A DNA stretch of 64,000 bases from Variovorax atrisoli 110B (lineage in GTDB: Bacteria; Pseudomonadota; Gammaproteobacteria; Burkholderiales; Burkholderiaceae_C). The stretch covers positions 1 to 64,000 of the forward strand of contig NZ_KB907456.1 in the NCBI RefSeq assembly GCF_000382045.1. The letters are read 5' to 3'. Positions 48,246-56,687 of this stretch are shown here, in pieces. Numbering within the stretch: the first letter of the stretch is position 1; each line of letters starts with the position of its first letter. The notes below the pieces were generated by a model, which searched no databases, was not told the origin of the DNA, and worked only from the letters and a program-made list of their open reading frames with translations. A program made the translations under genes and the position numbers.

Positions 48246-49340
48246 ATGCCAGCCGCCTTCATTCCCATCCACGCCATCAAGGGCCGCGGCGCGGCCACGC
48301 ACATCGCGCACCGCTTCTCCAAGGACGAGCGCAACGCCTTCGACGACGGCTGGGGCACGCTGGAGGAAGGCGCGGCCGAAGCCGAGGAGCTCCAGCCCAT
48401 CGCCACCGAGGTGCGCTTCGAGGACGTGAAGTCGGCGCTCAACGGGAACGACTCGCCCGACATCTACTTCGACCGCTCGATCAACCCGTACCGGGGATGC
48501 GAGCACGGCTGCATCTACTGCTTCGCGCGTCCGACCCACAGCTACCTCAACCTGTCGCCCGGCCTCGACTTCGAGACCAAGCTGATCGCCAAGCGCAACA
48601 TCGTCGAGGTGCTGCGCGCCGAACTCGGGCGCCGCAGCTATCGCCCGAACTACATCGCCATCGGCACCGCCACCGACTGCTACCAGCCCATCGAGCGCGA
48701 GCTGCGGCTCACGCGCTCGGTGATCGAGCTGCTGAGCGAGGCGCGGCACCCGTTCGCGCTGGTCACCAAGTCGAGCGCCGTCGAGCGCGACCTCGACCTG
48801 ATCGCGCCCATGGCGGCCGACCATCTGGCGGCCGTGTACGTCACCGTGACCACGCTCGACGGCGACCTCGCCCGCAAGCTGGAGCCCCGCGCGGCCGCAC
48901 CGCACCGCCGGCTGCGCACCATCCGCGCGCTCACCGAGGCCGGCGTGCCGGTGGGAGTGAGCGTGGCGCCGCAGATTCCCTTCGTCACCGAAGACATGGA
49001 GCAGGTGCTCGAGGCCGCCTGGGAGGCGGGCGCGCGCAGCGCCTTCTATACGGTGGTGCGGCTGCCCTGGGAGGTGGCGCCGCTCTTCAAGGAGTGGCTG
49101 GCGCTGCACTACCCGCAGCGCGCCGACCGCATCATGGCGCGCATCCGCGAGATGCGCGGCGGCAAGGACTACGACGCCGACTTCGCCACCCGCATGAAGG
49201 GCTCGGGCCTGTGGGCCGACCTGATCCACCAGCGCTTCCAGCAGGCCGCGAACCGCCTGGGCTACAACCGCGAGCGCATCCCGCTCGATGTTTCCGCGTT
49301 CCGGCCGCCGGGGGCTGCTGGGCAGGGCAGCCTGTTCTAG
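48246..49340 (+). CDS. PA0069-family radical SAM protein, SOS-controlled
   Basis: A 364-aa radical SAM protein. The cluster motif CEHGCIYC lies near residue 86, within NPYRGCEHGCIYCFARPTH. GTATDCYQPIER and LPWEVAPLFKEWL further downstream are typical of the PA0069/Rv2578c group, distantly like spore photoproduct lyase. AAGGAA lies nine bases before the ATG. The LexA box just upstream places it in the SOS response; the P. aeruginosa homologue PA0069 has been reported as a LexA target. A DNA-repair role is inferred, not demonstrated. Confidence 0.88.
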   Translation: MPAAFIPIHAIKGRGAATHIAHRFSKDERNAFDDGWGTLEEGAAEAEELQPIATEVRFEDVKSALNGNDSPDIYFDRSINPYRGCEHGCIYCFARPTHSYLNLSPGLDFETKLIAKRNIVEVLRAELGRRSYRPNYIAIGTATDCYQPIERELRLTRSVIELLSEARHPFALVTKSSAVERDLDLIAPMAADHLAAVYVTVTTLDGDLARKLEPRAAAPHRRLRTIRALTEAGVPVGVSVAPQIPFVTEDMEQVLEAAWEAGARSAFYTVVRLPWEVAPLFKEWLALHYPQRADRIMARIREMRGGKDYDADFATRMKGSGLWADLIHQRFQQAANRLGYNRERIPLDVSAFRPPGAAGQGSLF

Positions 49341-49427
49341 AGGTGCACAATCCGGGGCTTGTCGACCACCCTGCAGCGCACCCGGTACGCCCGGCATGCG
49401 CGCAGAGCCTCCAGCCCCAGAGGGCGC

Positions 49428-50471
49428 ATGCGAATCCACGAACTGAAAGAGCGGCTGCGAAAAGCCGGAGCCGGCCCCAGCCACGAACAGCGCATCCTGC
49501 GGCTGTGGTCCCACGCCCTGCCCAGGAACAGCGGCAGGCGCCTGCCCGCGAGCTTCTTTCCCGCGCCGCTGATGGAGGCGCTGCCTGCCATCGAGGCCGA
49601 GCTGGCGGGGCTGGCGCGCGTGGTCGCGGCGCATCCGGGTGCCGATGGCTCTGAGAGGCTGCTGGTGGCCCTCGCCGACGGCCAGACCGTCGAAAGCGTG
49701 CTGCTGCCGCGCGACGGGCTCTGCGTCTCGTCGCAGGTGGGCTGCGCGGTCGGCTGCCAGTTCTGCATGACGGGCCGCGACGGCCTGCTGCGCCAGGTCG
49801 GAAGCGCCGAGATCATTGCCCAGGTCGCGCTCGCGCGCATGCGCAGGCCGGTGCGCAAGGTGGTGTTCATGGGCATGGGCGAGCCGGCGCACAACATGGA
49901 CAACGTACTCGAAGCCATCGAGCTGCTCGGCACCGTGGGCAACGTCGGCCACAAGAACCTGGTGTTCTCCACGGTGGGCGATCCGCGCGTGTTCGAGCGA
50001 CTCGCCAAGGAGCGCGTGAGGCCCGCGCTGGCGCTCTCGCTGCACACCACCAAGGCCGAGCTGCGCAGGAAGCTGCTTCCGCGCGCGCCCGGCATGACGC
50101 CCGAGGAGCTGGTCGAGGCTGGCGAAGGCTATGCGCGTGCCAGCGGGTACCCGATCCAGTATCAGTGGACGCTGCTCGAAGGCGTGAACGACGGGCAGGA
50201 CGAGATCGACGGCATCGTGCGGCTGCTCTCTGGCAAGTGGGGCGTGCTGAACATGATTCCCTTCAACGCCGTGGATGGCGTGGCGTTCAACCGTCCGTCG
50301 TGGGAGCGCTGCAAGCAGATCGCCCGCACGCTGCACGAGCGCGGCATTCTCACGAAGCTGCGGCAGTCGGCGGGGCAGGACATCGACGGCGGGTGCGGGC
50401 AGCTGAGGGCGCGTGCCGCCGAGGCGGCCGAGGTCGCGATACCGATCCGCCGGATCGAAGCGCAGCGCTGA
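49428..50471 (+). CDS. RlmN-like radical SAM methyltransferase
   Basis: A 347-aa RlmN/Cfr-family enzyme. The cluster motif CAVGCQFC lies near residue 106, followed by VVFMGMGEPAHNMDNV and FSTVGDP, with PIQYQWTLLEGVND, IPFN and a late catalytic cysteine in DIDGGCGQL. It keeps both cysteines needed for the RlmN mechanism. It is shorter than the housekeeping RlmN, so it may be a second copy with a different RNA target. The ATG is 87 bp after the SOS-controlled radical SAM gene; no terminator is visible between them, so read-through is possible. Confidence 0.85.
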   Translation: MRIHELKERLRKAGAGPSHEQRILRLWSHALPRNSGRRLPASFFPAPLMEALPAIEAELAGLARVVAAHPGADGSERLLVALADGQTVESVLLPRDGLCVSSQVGCAVGCQFCMTGRDGLLRQVGSAEIIAQVALARMRRPVRKVVFMGMGEPAHNMDNVLEAIELLGTVGNVGHKNLVFSTVGDPRVFERLAKERVRPALALSLHTTKAELRRKLLPRAPGMTPEELVEAGEGYARASGYPIQYQWTLLEGVNDGQDEIDGIVRLLSGKWGVLNMIPFNAVDGVAFNRPSWERCKQIARTLHERGILTKLRQSAGQDIDGGCGQLRARAAEAAEVAIPIRRIEAQR

Positions 50472-50523
50472 GGAAGCGAAGAAGGAAAGCGGCGCTCCGG
50501 CCGCCTGTCGCCTGGCGCCTGCC

Positions 50524-51294
50524 TCAGGCGAAGGAGGCCATCCAGTCGCGGATCTTGTCGGGTGCCTCGACCATCACGTTGTGGCCGTGCGCACCGAGGT
50601 CCAGGGCGTCGGGATCGAGAGAGCGGGTCTGCGCCAGCGTCACCATCGCATCGTTGCCGCCGCGGGCGAGATGGACGGGGCAGCGCGCCAGCGACATCAG
50701 TTCGGACAGCGGCGGCTTGCCGACCGCATTGGCGCGCGGATCCATCGCCAGGCGCCAGCTCTCGCCTTCTCGGGCGACACCTCGCGCAGCCACCGGTGAT
50801 GCCGCACCGGCCACCGCCGCGAGGCCGGACACCTTCAGGTAGCGCTCCTGCGCCTCCGCTTGCTTCGCGAACAGCTTCGCGGGCTGCAGCGCCAGCGCCT
50901 CCATGCGACGAAGCTCCTCGTCGCTCCACGCGATCTTGATGCCGGCCGCGAACACGCGTTGAGGCATCAGGCCGAACCAGCCGGTGGCGAGCGCAAGGGC
51001 GACCACGCCGCCCAGCGAATGCCCGAGCACCACGAGGCGTCCGCCGGGCTGGATGTGCGGCAACACCGCGCGCGCCACGCTCGCGGCGTGCTGGCCGATG
51101 GCATAGGAATCCTGGGCGGCGGAGCGGCCGTGGCCGGGCAGGTCCGGCGCCAGCCAGCGGCCTTGCCAGGCGGCGCTTGCGCCGGTGCGCATGTCCGCGC
51201 ACAGAGGCGACCACACCGCGCCGGTCGCGCCCATGCCGTGCAGCATCAGAAGCAGGTCGGGGCCTTCGCCGCCTTGTTCCATGTAGATGTCCAC
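50524..51294 (-). CDS. Alpha/beta hydrolase
   Basis: A 256-aa alpha/beta hydrolase with MLHGMGATGAVWSPL, APDLPGHGRS, the nucleophile elbow LGHSLGGV near residue 87, the acid region ARGGNDAMV and the histidine in GAHGHNVMVEAP. The GTG start (VDIYMEQ) is chosen because GGAGG lies seven to eight bases upstream. Substrate unknown. It is convergent with the RlmN-like gene. Confidence 0.82.
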   Translation of the reverse strand: MDIYMEQGGEGPDLLLMLHGMGATGAVWSPLCADMRTGASAAWQGRWLAPDLPGHGRSAAQDSYAIGQHAASVARAVLPHIQPGGRLVVLGHSLGGVVALALATGWFGLMPQRVFAAGIKIAWSDEELRRMEALALQPAKLFAKQAEAQERYLKVSGLAAVAGAASPVAARGVAREGESWRLAMDPRANAVGKPPLSELMSLARCPVHLARGGNDAMVTLAQTRSLDPDALDLGAHGHNVMVEAPDKIRDWMASFA

Positions 51295-51448
51295 CGCCTT
51301 GCCTCCGTCGGATCTTCGAAGATCCGAGAATACCTGCCGGTGCGTGCACGACGCCTCCGGCAGGCAAAGCCAAGGGGCAGGCACGCCATCAAGGAGCACA
51401 AGGCGTTGCCACGACGAAGATCACCTGCGCGCCGCGACACTCCGCGCC

Positions 51449-52027
51449 TCAGCCGGCGTCCACCAGCTCCCAGTGATTGGCCAGGTGCATGAGATGCGCC
51501 CGGGTGTACTCCGGCTTGCCGAGCGCGCCGTAGGCGAAGTGCGGTGCGAGCGCCGAGCGGTGCCGCTCGAAGCGTTCCAGCGCGCTCATCAGGTGGTCCA
51601 CGGCCGCATCGAGGGGCTGGCCTGAGGCGATCGCCGGTGCGCCGGGGATGGGCTCTTCGAGCCCGTGGCTCATCTTTCCGCGCGCCGAGAACACCGCGAA
51701 CGCCGTGCGGCCCAGCGAGGCGCGGAACCACGCGGGCTTGAGATGCGGAAAACCGTCCAGCGAGTACTCGATGCTCTGCGCGCTGTGGTGCAGCACCTGG
51801 GCCAGGTCCCAGCCGGAGCGGGTGTGCAGCGGTGTGGTGCGCAGGCGTTCGAGGGTGCGCATGGCGCGGGGAAGGTCGGTGAAGTCGGCCATGGCGATGG
51901 GCTGGTCGGCGTGGGTGAGGACGTAGCCGGCACCCGCGGCCGCCGCGCCCGCGAGCAGCGCGCCGCCGGTCAGCAGGGCGCGCCGGGTGCGCCGGGCCGG
52001 ATGGTCATTCCTGGTGTCGGTGTTCAT
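51449..52027 (-). CDS. DUF1569/DinB-like protein
   Basis: A 192-aa protein. The N-terminus RRTRRALLTGGALLAGAAAAG is a Tat-like or anchor signal. The body WDLAQVLHHSAQSIEYSLDG with later HLMHLANHWEL fits the DUF1569 branch of the DinB superfamily (four-helix bundle with metal-binding histidines). Probable periplasmic location. Function unknown. Confidence 0.75.
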   Translation of the reverse strand: MNTDTRNDHPARRTRRALLTGGALLAGAAAAGAGYVLTHADQPIAMADFTDLPRAMRTLERLRTTPLHTRSGWDLAQVLHHSAQSIEYSLDGFPHLKPAWFRASLGRTAFAVFSARGKMSHGLEEPIPGAPAIASGQPLDAAVDHLMSALERFERHRSALAPHFAYGALGKPEYTRAHLMHLANHWELVDAG

Positions 52028-52109
52028 GTGGTGCCGGATGGTAGGCACCGGTCAGCGCCGGAACTGTCAAATTTCCGACGATCTCCCAACGATCGCGCTT
52101 CGGGCCCGC

Positions 52110-52655
52110 TCAGGCGCTGCGGCCCGGCCACCTGTGGCGCGTGCCCCCGGAGCGGCGGTCGGCCTTCTCGGGCACCACGCCCAGCGCGCTCAGTTCCTTG
52201 CCGCGCAGTTCGAGCCGGCGCAGGCATGTGAGGAAGACGTCGAGGTGTTCCTCGTCGATGGCTTCGAGCAGGTCCATGTTGAGGCGCGCGATCCGCGGGA
52301 ACACCGAGTCGCACAGTTCCCGGCCCGCGGCGCTGAGCCGCACGTGCACCTCGCGGCCGTCGTCGGCATCGCGCCGACGCTCCACCAGCTTCTTCTCTGC
52401 CAGGCTGCGCAGGCCGCGCGAGGTGCGCACGCGGTCGAGGTGCAGGCGCTCGGCGAATGCGGAGGAGGTGATCTCTCCGATCTGCGCGAGCATGCCGATC
52501 ATTCCCCACTCGCGGTGCGTGATGCCGAAGCCGCCTTCGACGAGGCGCGTCGCCATGCCGCTGCCCGCGCGCATGGCACGGGAGAGGCGGTAAAGGAGCA
52601 GGTCGTCCAGAGAGCGCGGCGCGCGCAGCGCCTGGGCATCGGGGAAAGCTTGCAT
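52110..52655 (-). CDS. MarR-family regulator
   Basis: A 181-aa MarR-type winged-helix protein. GITHREWGMIGMLAQIGEITSS, FAERLHLDRVRTSRGLRSLAEKKLVERRRDADDGREVHVRL shows the recognition helix and wing. The long upstream gap is AT-rich and probably holds its operator. No clearly co-transcribed gene other than DUF1569 downstream. Confidence 0.88.
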   Translation of the reverse strand: MQAFPDAQALRAPRSLDDLLLYRLSRAMRAGSGMATRLVEGGFGITHREWGMIGMLAQIGEITSSAFAERLHLDRVRTSRGLRSLAEKKLVERRRDADDGREVHVRLSAAGRELCDSVFPRIARLNMDLLEAIDEEHLDVFLTCLRRLELRGKELSALGVVPEKADRRSGGTRHRWPGRSA

Positions 52656-52981
52656 TGGAAATCCGAACGTGAGGTCTTGCGGGCCAACCGACCTCGATGG
52701 TGGGTGATGGATTAGATCAATCGTTTGTTGATATTTATAAACTGCCGGGCAATGAATATTGCCGCAATGTCATTGAGACTCGCGGAATTTATCCATTAAG
52801 ACGTCCGCCAATTGCGGAAAGTCAGTTGTTGCTCAGTATTCGCCGCCGCGCTTGCGCGCAGAGTCGGCATATCGCACCGCTATTCGCGCCGTATTGATCG
52901 CAATTTGAATATCGATCGATAGCAATAGCGGAATTGTTGGACCCCAAGCCTTTTGCAGCAGTCATTCAAGGAAGGAATCCC
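52656..52981. other. 326-bp AT-rich divergent region between MarR and LysR genes
   Basis: The base composition is clearly more AT-rich than the surrounding genes. It contains ATCAA-N7-TTGAT (52716-52732), a possible MarR site, the 12-bp palindrome TATCGATCGATA (52910-52921) and the ribosome site AAGGAAGGA just before the LysR start. No open frame of note. Confidence 0.55.
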
Positions 52982-53950
52982 TTGCTCGATCTGAACGAAG
53001 TCGCCATGTTTGTCCAGGTGGCGCGCCTGGGCAGCTTCGCGGAGGCCGCGCGGCACCTGCGCGTGCCCTCGGCCACGGTGAGCCGGCGCATCCAGCAGCT
53101 CGAGGCGCGCCTGGGCACGCGCCTCATGCAGCGCTCGACCCGCAAGCTCACGCTGACGAGCGCCGGCCAGACATTCCACGAACGCTGCGGCCCGGCGGTC
53201 GAGGAACTGATCGAGGCCGGGCAGTCGCATGTGGCGGTCAACAAGGAGCCCAGCGGCGCGATCCGGGTGGCCGCTTCGGCCAGCTTCTTCGAGTATTTCG
53301 ACATGAGCTGGGTGTCGGCCTTCATGGCTGCGTACCCGCTGGTGCAGATCGACTTCGTGCTCAGCGACCTGCCGGCCGACCTCATCGCCGACCGCATCGA
53401 CGTGGCGTTCCACATCGGAGCGCTCGAAGATTCGAGCTACGTGGCGCGCCGGATCTTCACGAGCTACGGCGGCCTCCTGGCAAGCCCCGCCTACATCGCG
53501 GCGAACGGCGCGCCGCGCGACCTTCGCGAACTGAGCGAGCACGAATGCGTGACGCAGCCGCCTGCCACGGGCAGCTTCGCCACCTGGCGCCTGCAGGGTC
53601 CCGACGGCTCCGAGGAAGACGTGCGTGTGCGCGGCCGCTTCAGCAGCAACACCCACGTCGCACTGCGCGAGGCAGCCTGCGCAGGACTGGGCATCGTCGC
53701 CCTGCCGGCGATCCTGACCGCGGCCGAACTGGCGTCGGGCCGGCTGGTGCCCGTGCTGCCCCAATACATGCGGGCAGGGCGAGGCATGAGCGTGGTCTAC
53801 CCGAGCCGCCAGCAACGGCCGCTGGCGGTCACGGCGTTCGTGGACATGGCGGTCGAAAAGCTCAGTCTGCAGGAGTGGACGCCTCATTCAGCCGACACCA
53901 TGAGCGAAGGCCGGCCGCAGCGGCATCTCGATTCTTCGGTCTGCCGCTGA
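52982..53950 (+). CDS. LysR-family regulator, paralogue 1
   Basis: A 322-aa LysR regulator of the CrgA/DmlR-like group with HTH LGSFAEAARHLRVPSATVSRR at about 12-32. The TTG start is inferred from a good ribosome site (AAGGAAGGA) and from exact correspondence with the start of the paralogue at 56688 (LLDLNEVAMFVQVARLGSF against MLDLNEVAMFVQVARLGSF). An upstream TTG at 52934 is less likely. About 60% identical by eye to the paralogue. It sits just before the pilin/GTPase module. Confidence 0.88.
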   Translation: MLDLNEVAMFVQVARLGSFAEAARHLRVPSATVSRRIQQLEARLGTRLMQRSTRKLTLTSAGQTFHERCGPAVEELIEAGQSHVAVNKEPSGAIRVAASASFFEYFDMSWVSAFMAAYPLVQIDFVLSDLPADLIADRIDVAFHIGALEDSSYVARRIFTSYGGLLASPAYIAANGAPRDLRELSEHECVTQPPATGSFATWRLQGPDGSEEDVRVRGRFSSNTHVALREAACAGLGIVALPAILTAAELASGRLVPVLPQYMRAGRGMSVVYPSRQQRPLAVTAFVDMAVEKLSLQEWTPHSADTMSEGRPQRHLDSSVCR

Positions 53951-54258
53951 GCTTCGCGCGCAATTTCCGCCGTTCTTATTTGCTTGTCGCATATGCACCA
54001 TATGAGGGCGAATTTGCCGTTATTTGGTGCAATTTATTCGGCCTGATCGAGTGGATTGCGTCGAAAGCTGATCGGCTGAAACTCATTTTGTGCGCTAGTA
54101 GAGTGCAACAAATCTCGTAAACAATTGTCACGAAGTCTTTTGATGGACATGCAATTCGGCATGTCTGCATTGTGCTCAGCGCACGAAAAAAACTCATTCA
54201 TTTTCATCATTCCCGCATTGGGAAATGGATCTTCCAGGTCACGGGCAAGGGGTACGGG
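53951..54258. other. 308-bp AT-rich region upstream of the pilin/GTPase module
   Basis: It contains CATATGCACCATATG near 53989-54003, the inverted repeat at 54146-54165, and the ribosome site AAGGGG for the pilin-like gene at its end. It is the likely promoter region of the module. No open frame with support. Confidence 0.55.
54146..54165. promoter_or_regulatory. Perfect inverted repeat upstream of the pilin-like gene
   Basis: GACATGC-AATTCG-GCATGTC, 7-bp arms with a 6-base spacer. It could be an operator or a 5' leader hairpin. No T-run follows, so it is not an intrinsic terminator. Confidence 0.5.
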
Positions 54259-54567
54259 TTGAATACACGGTCGAGGGGTGCAGCGAAACATCAGGCAGAA
54301 CAGGCAGGCCAACGGCTTTCGCGCCGCACCAAGGGGTTCACGCTGATCGAGTCGGCGGTCCTTCTGGCTTGCTTGGCCGTGGCCGCATCCGCCGTGCTGC
54401 CCCGCTGCAAGAACGAACTCCTGAGCGGACGTCCGCTTGCCGGGTCGGACGGCCTCGTGGCGTCCCACATCGGCATGCAGCGCTTCCACCATGCTGCCGC
54501 AGGAGCGCTGGAGCACATCCTTGCGCCGTGCCTGCAAGGCTGGCGCGACACGGCTTCGATGGATTGA
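54259..54567 (+). CDS. Type IV pilin-like protein (short)
   Basis: A protein of about 102 aa with a clear class III signal: RRTKG|FTLIESAVLLACLAVA, with the glycine cleavage site, glutamate at +5 and a hydrophobic helix. The mature part is only about 76 residues and has two further cysteines outside the helix. The TTG start with AAGGGG six bases upstream gives a 26-residue leader; a GTG at 54172 would give a leader of about 55. It is followed 32 bp later by the GTPase/roadblock operon. It is probably a minor pilin or pseudopilin processed by the prepilin peptidase. No other pilus genes are in the window. Confidence 0.65.
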   Translation: MNTRSRGAAKHQAEQAGQRLSRRTKGFTLIESAVLLACLAVAASAVLPRCKNELLSGRPLAGSDGLVASHIGMQRFHHAAAGALEHILAPCLQGWRDTASMD

Positions 54568-54599
54568 CGGGGCATGGCGACGGCGCAGAGGAGACATCC

Positions 54600-55277
54600 A
54601 TGCTGAGGCTCGGCGTCCACAAGCTGCCCATGGCAGAGGTGGTCCTGATCCGCACGATCATGCGGCTCTCGGCGGGCCAGCCCGGCTTTGCCTGGCAGCT
54701 GGTCGATGCGCCGCCCTACGACGCGCTGCTGGTCGACGGCTCCTCGGCGGAGCATGAATATCCCGGGGTGGTCGGCAGCATGGCTGCGGCCGTGCTCAGG
54801 CTCACGCGCATGAACGCGGGCTGGCAGCCCGGCACCATGGAGAGGCCGATCCGCGCCGACAGGCTGCAGCAGTGGCTTTGCAGCATCGAGCAGGCGTTGC
54901 GCGAGGCGCAGCCCGGCGGCCTCATGCTGCACGAGCAGACGGCGCTGGAAGTCGAGGTTTCCGACGCGGAGCGCTTCATGCTGCGCCGCTGGCCGCCGTC
55001 CATGCTGCTTCGCAACGACCTCGACAACATCCGCATGGCGAGCCTGCTGTCGCGCCGCGCGTTGAACGCGAGCGAGCTGTCGGACATCAGCCAGCTTCCT
55101 TTCTCGCAGTGCGTGGCCTTCCTGCTCGAACTGCGCAGGGCCGGCGTGCTGGAGCTGCACGTGGCGCAGGCGCTGCCGCCTGTCGCGCCCCGGAGCGACA
55201 AGGCGCTGCGCAGCCGCGATCTCGCGCGCAGCTTCATCGATGGCATCCGCCGCCGGCTGGGCCTGCGCGTGCCATGA
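54600..55277 (+). CDS. Conserved protein of GTPase/roadblock module, function unknown
   Basis: A 225-aa protein not assigned to a known family. The N-terminal part (about 15-80) has an alternating strand/helix pattern with YDALLVDGSS, reminiscent of a degenerate receiver domain. The C-terminal part (about 135-190, LLRNDLDNIRMASLLSRRAL, LSDISQLPFSQCVAFLLELRRAGVLEL) looks like a winged-helix domain. Its stop codon overlaps the GTPase start (ATGA), so the two are made together. It may be the output or adaptor of the module. Confidence 0.6.
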   Translation: MLRLGVHKLPMAEVVLIRTIMRLSAGQPGFAWQLVDAPPYDALLVDGSSAEHEYPGVVGSMAAAVLRLTRMNAGWQPGTMERPIRADRLQQWLCSIEQALREAQPGGLMLHEQTALEVEVSDAERFMLRRWPPSMLLRNDLDNIRMASLLSRRALNASELSDISQLPFSQCVAFLLELRRAGVLELHVAQALPPVAPRSDKALRSRDLARSFIDGIRRRLGLRVP

Positions 55278-55816
55278 GGGAGCACAAGATCCTCGTCACG
55301 GGCACTGTCGGTGCTGGCAAGACGACGGCCATCGGCCTCGTGAGCGAGGTCGCGCCCGTCGTGACCGACGTGCGCAATTCCGACGCGTCCATCGACAAGG
55401 CCCGCACCACCGTCGGGCTGGACTACGGCCAGCTCACGCTGGACAACGGCGACATCGTCCGCCTGTTCGGCACGCCGGGGCAGGTCCGCTTCGACTTTCT
55501 CTGGAAGATCCTCGCGCGCAACGCGCTGGGCCTGATCGTGCTGATGGACAACTCGCGGGCCGATCCGCTGGCCGACCTGTCCATGTACCTGGACGCATTC
55601 GCCGAGCACCTGCGGACGCTGCCCTGCGTCGTGGGCGTGGGGCGGATGCACTCCCATCCCTCGCCCGCCCTCGACGACTACGCCGAGCGGCTCGCATCCT
55701 CCGGCCGGGTGTTTCCGATTCTCGACGTGGACGTGCGCCGCAGGAGCGACGTGCTTCTGCTCATCGACACGCTGCTCATGCAACTCGAAGCCGACATGCG
55801 GGGAGACGAAGCGTGA
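55274..55816 (+). CDS. MglA/COG2229-type small GTPase
   Basis: A 180-aa Ras-like GTPase. P-loop GTVGAGKT lies at residues 10-17, a switch-I-like threonine in KARTTVGLDYG near 45-46, and switch II GTPGQVRFDF at 66-75. The usual guanine-specificity motif (T/NKxD) near residue 120 is absent: the equivalent strand reads VGVGRMHSHPS. The gene overlaps both neighbours by 4 bp (ATGA and GTGA), so it is strictly coupled to the unknown protein and the roadblock protein. Roadblock proteins act as activating partners of such GTPases (MglB for MglA). Confidence 0.82.
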   Translation: MREHKILVTGTVGAGKTTAIGLVSEVAPVVTDVRNSDASIDKARTTVGLDYGQLTLDNGDIVRLFGTPGQVRFDFLWKILARNALGLIVLMDNSRADPLADLSMYLDAFAEHLRTLPCVVGVGRMHSHPSPALDDYAERLASSGRVFPILDVDVRRRSDVLLLIDTLLMQLEADMRGDEA

Positions 55817-56208
55817 GTTCCACACACGGCCTGTCAAAGACTGCCACGGCGCACGCGCAGCGCGAAGTGCGAAAGCTGGTCGAAGAGCTGACCGGGGTGA
55901 CGGCGGTGGTGGTCGCCACGGCGGACGGCTTCGACGTCGCCTCCGCCTGCGTCAGCGACACGGACCCGGCGCGCGTGGCCGCCATGGGCAGCTCCATCGT
56001 GGCGATCGGCGACGTGGTCTCGCAGGAGGCTCGCCTCGGCCGCCGCGAGAGCGTGATGGTGCTCACGGACTCTGGCTTCGCGGTTTTCCACAGCGTTCAT
56101 CGCCGCGATGCCGATCTCGTGATCAACGTGCTGGCGCGAGACAGCGCCGTGCCCGCGATGGTGGCGTACCGCGCCGCCCAGCTCGCCAGGACCCTCGCCG
56201 AGGTGTGA
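55813..56208 (+). CDS. Roadblock/LC7-type protein 1
   Basis: A 131-aa protein with the roadblock/LC7 pattern ELTGVTAVVVATADGFDVAS, AAMGSSIVAIGDVVSQEARLG and MVLTDSGFAVFHSVHRRDADLVINVLA. The GTG start overlaps the GTPase stop (GTGA). Proteins of this fold form dimers and stimulate MglA-type GTPases. It is the direct candidate partner of the preceding GTPase. Confidence 0.8.
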   Translation: MSSTHGLSKTATAHAQREVRKLVEELTGVTAVVVATADGFDVASACVSDTDPARVAAMGSSIVAIGDVVSQEARLGRRESVMVLTDSGFAVFHSVHRRDADLVINVLARDSAVPAMVAYRAAQLARTLAEV

Positions 56209-56306
56209 CCAACGATTCCCCCGCGCGCGTCTGCGTGGCGCGCAGGGTCTCTTCCCGTACGCAGCAATCCCTTCATTCAACTTCAACGATTTCCCTGGAG
56301 AAAAAC

Positions 56307-56666
56307 TTGGCTTCCATCAAGCAGACGCTCGAAGACATCCTCACCATCGACGGCGCCATGTGCGCGGCCGTCGTCGACTCTGGCAGCGGCATGATCCTCG
56401 GCAGCGTGGGGTCGGGCGTGGACATGGAGATCGCCGCGGCCGGCAACACGGAAGTGGTGCGCGCCAAGCTCAAGACCATGCGTGCACTGGGCCTGAGCGA
56501 CGTGATCGAGGACATGCTCATCACGCTCGGCAGGCAGTACCACATCCTTCGGCCCTCGTCGGTGAAGGAAGGGCTCTTCCTCTACGTGGTGCTCGACAAG
56601 CAGCGCGCCAACCTCGCGCTCGCGCGCCGCAAGACGCAGGAAGTCGACAAGCTGATGGACTTCTGA
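56307..56666 (+). CDS. Roadblock-like (profilin-fold) protein 2
   Basis: A 119-aa protein, ASIKQTLEDILTIDGAMCAA, VVDSGSGMILGSVGSG, then a long helix and ITLGRQYHILRPS, a layout like the roadblock/LC7 fold but diverged from the first copy. The TTG start with GGAG seven bases upstream is preferred; a GTG at 56205 overlapping the previous stop would add 34 residues of poor quality. Similar stand-alone proteins accompany GTPases in other gammaproteobacteria and betaproteobacteria. Role in the module not known. Confidence 0.68.
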   Translation: MASIKQTLEDILTIDGAMCAAVVDSGSGMILGSVGSGVDMEIAAAGNTEVVRAKLKTMRALGLSDVIEDMLITLGRQYHILRPSSVKEGLFLYVVLDKQRANLALARRKTQEVDKLMDF

Positions 56667-56687
56667 GAAAGCGGCAGGCAGTTCCCG

